Source of the DNA: a virus
DNA: 23,425 bases
Virus record (IMG/VR): IMGVR_UViG_3300046804_003875
Coordinates: 1 to 23,425 of that record
Reading direction: 5' to 3' (one strand)
Part shown: piece by piece, positions 4,312 to 11,367 of the stretch
How the letters are laid out: every line of letters begins with the position of its first letter
Numbering within the stretch: the stretch's first letter is position 1
The notes under the pieces: generated by a model
Told to the model about the DNA's origin: nothing
What the model saw: the letters and a program-made list of their open reading frames with translations, nothing else
Databases searched by the model: none
Position numbers and translations under genes: made by a program

Positions 4312-6237
4312 ATGACAGTTTCATTGCCTACTGCCTACCAGCAGGTTATTCACAAGACCAGATATGCACGATGGATGGAAGAAGAAAACCGCAGAGAGGA
4401 TTGGCACGAGACTGTTTCAAGATTCACCAATTATATCTTTGAAGCACTTGAAAAGTATAATAACTATAAAGCAGATGACACTCTAAAGGAAAGAATTGAA
4501 AACTCCATTCTTCACACAAATGTGATGCCTTCAATGAGAGCACTGATGACCGCTGGACCAGCCCTTGAAAGAGATAATACCTGCATCTATAACTGTTCAT
4601 ATCTCCCCGTTGACTCCTTGCGTTCATTCGATGAGGCAATGTATATTCTCATGTGTGGAACCGGGGTTGGATATTCTGTAGAGTCAAAGTATGTCAATCA
4701 GCTGCCAGCCGTAAATGAGCACTTTGAGAAAAGCAACACTGTAATTGTTGTTGAGGACTCAAAGGCTGGATGGGCAAAGTCACTAAGAGAACTTATTGCA
4801 CTTCTTTATCAGGGTCAGATTCCAGACTGGGACTTGACAAAAGTTAGACCAGCAGGTGCAAGATTAAAGACATTCGGTGGTCGTGCATCTGGTCCAGAGC
4901 CATTGAATAGATTGTTTAAGTTCACCATTTCAACCATTCGTAATGCTGCTGGAAGAAAATTAACTCCAATTGAGGCTCACGACATTATGTGCAAGATTGC
5001 AGAAGTTGTTGTTGTCGGTGGTGTCCGTAGAAGCGCAATGATTTCACTATCAGACCTAGAGGATAGAAACATGGCTGCTGCAAAGTCTGGATCTTGGTGG
5101 GAATACAACAGCCAGAGAGCATTGGCAAACAATTCTGCAACATATGAAACCAAGCCAACAATGGAGGTATTCATGGCAGAGTGGAAATCACTTTATGATT
5201 CTAAGTCTGGCGAGCGTGGAATTTTCTCAAGAGATGCAGCTAAAAAAGTTGCTGCAAAAAATGGAAGAAGAGAAGCAGACCACGAGTTTGGAACCAATCC
5301 ATGCTCTGAAATTATCCTCAGACCATTTGAATTCTGCAACTTGACAGAAGTCGTAGTAAAAGAAGACGACACACTTGAGACCCTTAAAGAAAAAGTTGAA
5401 CTTGCAACCATTCTTGGAACATTCCAGTCAACATTCACAAGATTCAAGTATTTGAGAAAGCAGTGGCAGAATAACTGTGAAGAGGAAAGACTTCTTGGTG
5501 TTTCTCTTACAGGTCAGATGGGACACTCAGTTCTCAATGGAAAAGAAGGTCTTGGAAAACTTATCGTCTGGCTAGAAGAACTTAGAAAGCATGCAGTTAA
5601 GGTAAATAAGAAGTATGCAGATATTCTTGGAATTAAGCAGGCTGCTGCAATTACCTGCGTTAAGCCATCTGGAACTGTTTCTCAGTTGGTTAACTGTTCA
5701 TCTGGAATGCACACTTGGCACAGCGAGTTCTACGCAAGAACCATTCGTGCAGATGTCAAAGATCCAGTAACAGACTTCCTGAAGGATATGGGCATCAAGA
5801 ATGAGCCAGACCTCATGAAGCCAAACGACACTGCAGTATTCACATTTCCCATTAAGGCTCCAAAAGATGCTCTAACAAGAGAAGACTTAACTGCAATTGA
5901 GCACCTTGAGCTCTGGCTGACATACCAAAGATATTGGACAGAGCATAAGCCATCAATTACAATTTCTGTCAGAGAGCACGAATGGATGGCCGTAGGTGCT
6001 TGGGTTTATGAGCACATTGATGAACTTTCTGGAATTTCATTCTTGCCATATTCAGACCATGTTTATCAGCAGGCTCCATATCAGGAGATTAATGAGAGCG
6101 AATACCTGCAGCTATTGAAGGAGACCCCAGAAACATTAGACTGGAACTGGTTGCAAAATTATGAGGCATCCGACAACACAACAGGAACTCAGGAACTTGC
6201 TTGTGTTGCTGGAGTTTGCGACATAGTTGAGGTATAA
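4312..6237 (+). CDS. nrdJ: Adenosylcobalamin-dependent (class II) ribonucleotide reductase, monomeric type
   Basis: The enzyme reduces ribonucleotides to deoxyribonucleotides using adenosylcobalamin. I start at 4312 because GGAGAAG lies at good distance; an ATG at 4297 has no site. In the 641-residue protein the cysteines match the Lactobacillus-type monomeric enzyme. NCSY (C95) is the first active-site Cys, NPCSEI (C331) is the radical Cys with its Glu partner E333, and FCNLTE (C342) is the second active-site Cys, with the same 11-residue spacing as C408 to C419. The C-terminal pair CVAGVC (C631, C636) serves re-reduction. GVGYS and KPSGTVSQL are family motifs. It is shorter than the usual 700-plus residues. 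No intein or intron interrupts it, although phage reductases often carry them. Substrate level (NTP or NDP) cannot be told. Confidence 0.95.
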   Translation: MTVSLPTAYQQVIHKTRYARWMEEENRREDWHETVSRFTNYIFEALEKYNNYKADDTLKERIENSILHTNVMPSMRALMTAGPALERDNTCIYNCSYLPVDSLRSFDEAMYILMCGTGVGYSVESKYVNQLPAVNEHFEKSNTVIVVEDSKAGWAKSLRELIALLYQGQIPDWDLTKVRPAGARLKTFGGRASGPEPLNRLFKFTISTIRNAAGRKLTPIEAHDIMCKIAEVVVVGGVRRSAMISLSDLEDRNMAAAKSGSWWEYNSQRALANNSATYETKPTMEVFMAEWKSLYDSKSGERGIFSRDAAKKVAAKNGRREADHEFGTNPCSEIILRPFEFCNLTEVVVKEDDTLETLKEKVELATILGTFQSTFTRFKYLRKQWQNNCEEERLLGVSLTGQMGHSVLNGKEGLGKLIVWLEELRKHAVKVNKKYADILGIKQAAAITCVKPSGTVSQLVNCSSGMHTWHSEFYARTIRADVKDPVTDFLKDMGIKNEPDLMKPNDTAVFTFPIKAPKDALTREDLTAIEHLELWLTYQRYWTEHKPSITISVREHEWMAVGAWVYEHIDELSGISFLPYSDHVYQQAPYQEINESEYLQLLKETPETLDWNWLQNYEASDNTTGTQELACVAGVCDIVEV

Positions 6238-6238
6238 T
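6233..6238 (+). promoter_or_regulatory. -10 box for a leaderless LamG gene
   Basis: A perfect TATAAT overlaps the stop codon of the reductase (6235-6237) and ends exactly seven bases before the ATG at 6246. There is no ribosome binding site in those seven bases. This spacing would place the transcription start at or next to the ATG. No good -35 is seen. Confidence 0.55.
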
Positions 6239-6245
6239 AAAGTGT

Positions 6246-9200
6246 ATGTCTATTTATAAATATTCCGTGCAAAGAGATGCCCCATATGTTGTTTATACTT
6301 TAAACACTCCTGCGTCCAATGGTCAGTTTTTACCATTTTCAACTTTTACAACGCAGACGGCATCAGTAGTTGACGGAAGCTTATCATTTAGCACATCCAA
6401 TACGCTTGCATATTATCAATACCCGTTAGTTGCTGGAAATAATATATCGTCATATATTTCCCCATCGTCTCCAAACAATAAGATAAAAGTTCCGGGATTG
6501 AAGTTTTTCAGCAGAGCGAAAAAAGATAGATCGTATTCTGTAGAATTTTGGATGAGACATTTTGGAAATGATTATACGACTCCAAAGCAAATAGTTTCTC
6601 TTGGAAATTCTGCATCTGGAGGTCTTTGGATAGACCAGCAATCTCTCGTATACATTTACGGAGATTCCCCAACAGCATCAAATAGAGCAGTAGTGTCAAT
6701 GCCAATTGATAAATTTGATGAACCTATGCATATTGTTATGGGGCATAGCAAAGGACAAATACAGTTAATTGTCAATGGAAATAGAGAAATCACTGAATTC
6801 GATGATTCACAAACGATAAACTCATCCTTTTCGGAAGAATCAATTTACATAAACCCATATGTTGAAAACAATGACTATATTTATTTTGGCGGATTGCAGA
6901 ATATGGAGATATCATGCATAGCCATGTATTTGTATAATATAGCGGCAACACCAGCTGCAGTTGTTAGGCATTATGTTTATGGGCAGGGATATACTGTAAA
7001 TGAATCAAACTTTAAATCTAGGGGTGGATTCAATTACTCCATGCATATCGATGAAAAGGATGTATTCAATAATATAAGCATAGGCTCAGCAGACTCTTGG
7101 AAGAATTTCAATTCCACAAGAAAAGATGCATCACAAAGCAACGACTTTAATGCAATATATGTTAATAACAGAGGGTTCCTTACATTAATTCCAGATATTT
7201 TCAGCGAGAATGTTGTTATTGATGATGAGAACTTTATAAAAAACATTTATCCAACATCAGTTCTTCATAGTGCAAGTGGGTACGCCTTGCAAAAAGGGAT
7301 TTATATAGAATTTGAAAATATTCAAGACTACATTAATACAATTGGCGTAGATTATGGAATTGAAGCATCATTAATGCTTACATCATCTGCTGCATCAGTT
7401 GGATCAATTGCTTCAACAATAGCAGAAATAAGCGCACCAAACCTAGGATCTCAAAAACTTTGGATCTATCAAGAAAGAGTTAATGCTGGAAGCAACAGGA
7501 CAAAATATCAGATTTATAACACTATCGGAACACTTACAGCAAGCGGATTTATTGGAGCTTCTGTTACAACTGGATCTGCATTTTCTATTGGCTTTGGAAT
7601 AAAAAATAGAACATATACGCTATATCAAAAACTTGGAGCAGTAACTGCATCAGTTGAGTTCAATCTTAACGACTCAAGATATATAGACCTTCAAGATGCA
7701 ACAAACATTAGATTCGGCTCTAGATCAACTTATTCGGGCGGAACTGAGTACAAAGATATATCAGACGACTATTCTGCGTATCCAGCCGTGTATCTATCTT
7801 CAATTAAGATTGGCGACCTGACTGATATTTCTACTGGCACAAATATTAAATATTATAAAAACTATAGATATGACTACACATCGGATGAATTTAAGACCGG
7901 CATATACAACGCATCGATATCTTATATTTTCCCAGCAAAACTTTTTGCAAAAGAAATAAATGACAATTCTATTATTTATCCGAATAGAATAGATGTTGGA
8001 TATCCAAATCAGGAAAATAATGCAAGCGCAGTAAGTTCTGTAAAAACTGTAGTTAGCAGATTCTACAATAACTCACTTACATCTAGTTCCAGAATTTATT
8101 CATCAAATGATACATTCATCCAGCCAACCACACTGACTAATAGCACAATAAGTGCCTGTGCAGTAACGATATCTTTTGTTTTTAACACTGACGATGTATT
8201 AAGAAAAAATCCAGCAGTTAGATATTTGAATATTTTCAGCATGGCAAATAATAATATTTCACTGCAAAATTCTGCACCTCCAATAGAACTTAACTATCTT
8301 TCTACATCATCTGTCACAACGCCAGCAAAAATTAAAACACCCTTTATCAATAATTCTGCTGCAAATGGAGGTCTCCTAATTGGAGATTCTGGATACTTTG
8401 GAAAAATTGACACAACATCAATTCCAGTGGAAAATATCAAAACAATATCATTTTTTGTAAAATCTGCATCTGCATATAGCTCAACAATATTGCAGATATC
8501 TGGAAGTACAGTATTTTCTTATACTAATCAGGGTGCTTCTGCCACTGTAAACTTTTCAGTTGCAAACTCAATTTATTGTAATGGAGCATCTGTAACACTT
8601 TCTGGTGCATCATTCACAATATCACCAACAGCTTGGAATAGATATGACATAGTTTTAACAAACCCAATTTCATCTGGAGCCTCAATAATAATTGGAGCAC
8701 AGACTGGGGCAAACAACAGATTCTACATTGATGAGCTTGGATTATTCAACAGACAATTTACTGCAGACGATGCAGCATCTTTATATAATTTATATCGTGG
8801 CGGATCATCTTCAGCAACAATATCAATAAAAGATGGTGGCATAGGAAAGAATGTTAGCCTATCCCTTACATATGGAGCATCTTCAGAAAGTGCAAGTTAT
8901 GCTGCATTAAATATTTTAGATAAAGAAATGTCAGCATCGTATGTAACATGGTCAGATAAGCTACAACTCTTCACAAAAGAGTCTTTAACATTTATTGATC
9001 TGATTAAAACAACAACAAGCTCCTTGACGCAAAACGCTGAGGGCGGTTTGATATCTAAGTCATTGCAGCAGGCAGAACAGTATGTTGACGGCGTGTTGAT
9101 GGAGCATGGAGATAAAGTTCTTGTTTTCAATGGAACAGCCTGTGCGGTGTATACAGCATCGGTAACAACCAATTCTTTCAAAATTTATTCAGCCTCACCA

Positions 9201-9356
9201 GTCACAGCATCTCAAGTATTCTTCATTACATCTGGCGTGACATATAAAAATAGATATATGTCGGTGGATATTTTGTCCTCGTCTACAGTATTAAATCCAT
9301 CTGCAGACAGATATAAAGTTAAATTTTACAAAAAAACCAATAAAATAGTTTCTTAA
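6246..9356 (+). CDS. Large LamG/concanavalin-like virion protein
   Basis: 1036 residues, rich in Ser, Ala, Thr, Asn and Tyr, with at least two and probably three LamG-like beta-sandwich domains. The first spans about 85-245 (SYSVEFWMRHFG; later FGGLQNMEISCIAMYLYN). The second spans about 350-520 (IYIEFENIQDY; YLSSIKIGDLTDIS). The third spans about 730-855 (ISFFVKSASAYSSTILQISG; RFYIDELGLFNRQF). There is no signal peptide or membrane segment. LamG domains bind sugars or proteins, and in virions they occur in fibres, decoration or receptor-binding proteins. Such a gene normally sits with tail fibres; here it lies between the reductase and the head genes, so a capsid-surface role is also possible. 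Expression looks leaderless. Function is inferred from fold only. Confidence 0.75.
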   Translation: MSIYKYSVQRDAPYVVYTLNTPASNGQFLPFSTFTTQTASVVDGSLSFSTSNTLAYYQYPLVAGNNISSYISPSSPNNKIKVPGLKFFSRAKKDRSYSVEFWMRHFGNDYTTPKQIVSLGNSASGGLWIDQQSLVYIYGDSPTASNRAVVSMPIDKFDEPMHIVMGHSKGQIQLIVNGNREITEFDDSQTINSSFSEESIYINPYVENNDYIYFGGLQNMEISCIAMYLYNIAATPAAVVRHYVYGQGYTVNESNFKSRGGFNYSMHIDEKDVFNNISIGSADSWKNFNSTRKDASQSNDFNAIYVNNRGFLTLIPDIFSENVVIDDENFIKNIYPTSVLHSASGYALQKGIYIEFENIQDYINTIGVDYGIEASLMLTSSAASVGSIASTIAEISAPNLGSQKLWIYQERVNAGSNRTKYQIYNTIGTLTASGFIGASVTTGSAFSIGFGIKNRTYTLYQKLGAVTASVEFNLNDSRYIDLQDATNIRFGSRSTYSGGTEYKDISDDYSAYPAVYLSSIKIGDLTDISTGTNIKYYKNYRYDYTSDEFKTGIYNASISYIFPAKLFAKEINDNSIIYPNRIDVGYPNQENNASAVSSVKTVVSRFYNNSLTSSSRIYSSNDTFIQPTTLTNSTISACAVTISFVFNTDDVLRKNPAVRYLNIFSMANNNISLQNSAPPIELNYLSTSSVTTPAKIKTPFINNSAANGGLLIGDSGYFGKIDTTSIPVENIKTISFFVKSASAYSSTILQISGSTVFSYTNQGASATVNFSVANSIYCNGASVTLSGASFTISPTAWNRYDIVLTNPISSGASIIIGAQTGANNRFYIDELGLFNRQFTADDAASLYNLYRGGSSSATISIKDGGIGKNVSLSLTYGASSESASYAALNILDKEMSASYVTWSDKLQLFTKESLTFIDLIKTTTSSLTQNAEGGLISKSLQQAEQYVDGVLMEHGDKVLVFNGTACAVYTASVTTNSFKIYSASPVTASQVFFITSGVTYKNRYMSVDILSSSTVLNPSADRYKVKFYKKTNKIVS

Positions 9357-9383
9357 TAGTTTATAAGGTGGTATCATAAGACA

Positions 9384-9737
9384 ATGGAAACATCAAAAAA
9401 TGGCCTGAGTGTGGTCAGAAGTAATGCAAAGTACGGTCTTTATGTATGGCAGCTGCCAAACGGTGAGCTGTTTAAAGATGAAAATAACAACATCTTGAAC
9501 ATTCCTTCAATGGAATATGACTTTAATAAGATGTATATTATTCAACAGGCAGCCGATTATTATGGGCAGCCAGAGGGTAGAGCAGTATTTATGCCCGGAG
9601 TTGGAAGAGTAACAGAAGAAGAGTACCAAGAGGACCTTCAAAGAATGAATGCAGGATTACTACCATTAGGAGATACGGAGGCGTGGAGAGATGCAGCAAG
9701 ATCAAGAAGACAGCTTGATAACAGATATCAGGATTGA
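9384..9737 (+). CDS. Conserved small phage protein preceding the portal
   Basis: 117 residues beginning METSKNGLSVVRSNAKYGLY. Notable stretches are VWQLPNGELFKDENNNILNI (22-41), AADYYGQPEGRAVFMPGVGR and a Glu-rich region ending in DLQRMNAGLLPLGD. The compact aromatic and glycine-rich N-terminal half suggests a small beta-rich fold, followed by a helix. I recall similar small proteins just upstream of portal genes in actinophages but know no function; a virion or head-assembly role is inferred from position. AAGGTGG lies 12 bases upstream, and TATCAT lies six bases before the ATG, so initiation could be leadered or leaderless. The gene end overlaps the portal gene by 47 bases. Confidence 0.7.
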   Translation: METSKNGLSVVRSNAKYGLYVWQLPNGELFKDENNNILNIPSMEYDFNKMYIIQQAADYYGQPEGRAVFMPGVGRVTEEEYQEDLQRMNAGLLPLGDTEAWRDAARSRRQLDNRYQD

Positions 9738-11337
9738 TAACCCAACACAAACAGATTTTATTAAAGCAAATCAGGATGAATTCAAAAAGTCTTATGAGGA
9801 GCTTATAACTCTTGGCGGACTTAGCCAGAACTTTAAGCGTTCGGCAAAAAGAAGAATGGAAAAAGCTGCAACATCAGTAATTTCGCCATTCCCTAACTCT
9901 ACAAGCGCCACAACTCAGTATGATAAATATGGAAGACCTGTCATTGCAGACGATAATGAGCTGTCTGGAGATGGCGCGGGTTCAAAGCAGATTATTCTTC
10001 TAAGAGCTGGATATGGTCTATTTGACGCAGTTGAACCACCCTATGATTTATATCAGCTGGCAAAGATTTACGAAATATCAGCACCAAACTATGCTGCAAT
10101 TAATGCCAAGGCTGCAAATATTGTTGGTCTTGGATACGACCTGAAGCCAACGCTCAAGGTAAAGCAAAGACTAGAAGAAATTGATAATTATGATATCTTG
10201 GATAGGGCAAGAAGAAAGCTTCAGAGACAAAAAGAAGAAGTTCTTGAGTGGCTTGAAACAAGAAACGATGATGACACACTTACCGCAACCTTGATGAAGG
10301 TATTTATTGACGCAGAAGCTACTGGAAATGGTTATATTGAAATTGGAAGAAAAGTAACTGGTGAAATTGGATACATCGGTCACATTCCAGCTTCAACAAT
10401 TAGAGTCAGAAGACTAAGAGACGGATTTGTTCAAATAGTTCAAGGAAGAGCTGTATTCTTTAGAAACTTCCAAGGAACAGAAAAGAATCCATTTGGTCCA
10501 GACCCACGACCAAATGAAATCATTCATATTAAAAACTACACTCCAACAAATACATATTATGGCATTCCAGCAATTGTTGCAGCACAGGCTGCAATGGCAG
10601 GAAATGAGTTTGCTGGAAAGTTCAATCTAGACTACTTTGAGAACAAGGCAGTTCCAAGATATATTTTCTGGCTCAAGGGAGCAAAAATGTCTCCAGCAGC
10701 AGAACAAAGACTGTTTGAGTTTTTCCAAGGAAACCTAAAGGGTACGAACCACAGAACTGTTCTTATTCCACTTCCCGCAGATACAGAAACTCAAAAAGTT
10801 GACATGAAAATGGAGCCAATTGAGGCAAAAATACAAGATTCTTCATTCAAAGAATATAAAAGAATGAATATTCAAGAAATTCTTATGGCTCATAGAATGC
10901 CAGCATCAAAAATTGGAAGTTCTGAAAGCGTAGGATTGGCAGCGGCTAGAGAATTTGATAGAACATTCAAAGAGCAGGTATGCCGTCCAGCACAGGATAG
11001 CCTTGAGAAGAAAATAAATAAAATTATTGCAGAGAAAACAGATTCATTCAAACTAGAATTCAATGAACTTACCCTGACAGACGAAGAAACTCAGTCTAAA
11101 ATTGACGAAAGATATCTTAGAATGAAGGTTATCGTTCCTAACGAGGTGAGATCAAGGCTGAATCTATCGTCATTGAAGGATGGAGATACTCCAGTTCAAT
11201 TAACTGGACAGCAAGCAGCAGAAGCAACTGCTCAGGCTACTGGAAATAGAACTAGAGACCAACAAAGACAGTCTAACTCATCTGACAGCAGTGAACTTCC
11301 CAGAAATCCTCAAGGCGAGGGAAGACAACAGCAATGA
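9691..11337 (+). CDS. Portal protein
   Basis: 548 residues. Portal proteins form the dodecameric ring through which DNA enters the head and on which the neck is built. Evidence includes the core order of HK97/PBSX-type portals: YAAINAKAANIVGLGYDL (about 132-149), DAEATGNGYIEIGR (about 207-220), a clip region around FFRNFQGTEKNPFGPDPRPN with EIIHIKNYTP, then YYGIPAIVAAQAAM. Next come the wing helices with NEFAGKFNLDYFENKAVPRY and the stem/crown with EILMAHRMPASKIG. The C-terminus is Gln/Ser-rich and probably disordered. The ATG at 9691 has GGAG sequences upstream but overlaps the preceding gene by 47 bases, so the exact start is slightly uncertain. No terminase gene precedes it within the window. 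Confidence 0.92.
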   Translation: MQQDQEDSLITDIRIDNPTQTDFIKANQDEFKKSYEELITLGGLSQNFKRSAKRRMEKAATSVISPFPNSTSATTQYDKYGRPVIADDNELSGDGAGSKQIILLRAGYGLFDAVEPPYDLYQLAKIYEISAPNYAAINAKAANIVGLGYDLKPTLKVKQRLEEIDNYDILDRARRKLQRQKEEVLEWLETRNDDDTLTATLMKVFIDAEATGNGYIEIGRKVTGEIGYIGHIPASTIRVRRLRDGFVQIVQGRAVFFRNFQGTEKNPFGPDPRPNEIIHIKNYTPTNTYYGIPAIVAAQAAMAGNEFAGKFNLDYFENKAVPRYIFWLKGAKMSPAAEQRLFEFFQGNLKGTNHRTVLIPLPADTETQKVDMKMEPIEAKIQDSSFKEYKRMNIQEILMAHRMPASKIGSSESVGLAAAREFDRTFKEQVCRPAQDSLEKKINKIIAEKTDSFKLEFNELTLTDEETQSKIDERYLRMKVIVPNEVRSRLNLSSLKDGDTPVQLTGQQAAEATAQATGNRTRDQQRQSNSSDSSELPRNPQGEGRQQQ

Positions 11338-11347
11338 TAAATAAAAA

Positions 11348-11358
11348 TATAATATAAT
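11348..11358 (+). promoter_or_regulatory. Tandem -10 boxes for a leaderless protease gene
   Basis: Two overlapping TATAAT boxes (11348-11353 and 11353-11358) end 14 and 9 bases before the ATG at 11368. The interval GTAATAGCT contains no ribosome binding site. Transcription from the second box would begin within a few bases of the start codon. Confidence 0.5.
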
Positions 11359-11367
11359 GTAATAGCT

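Noticed and set aside
4297-6237. Intein or intron within the reductase gene
   Set aside because: All active-site motifs follow in uninterrupted order with family-like spacing, and no Cys-start splicing block or HNH/LAGLIDADG motif is inserted.
8897-9181. Minus-strand open frame of 94 codons inside the LamG gene
   Set aside because: A shadow of the large coding region with an unlikely composition and no ribosome binding site.
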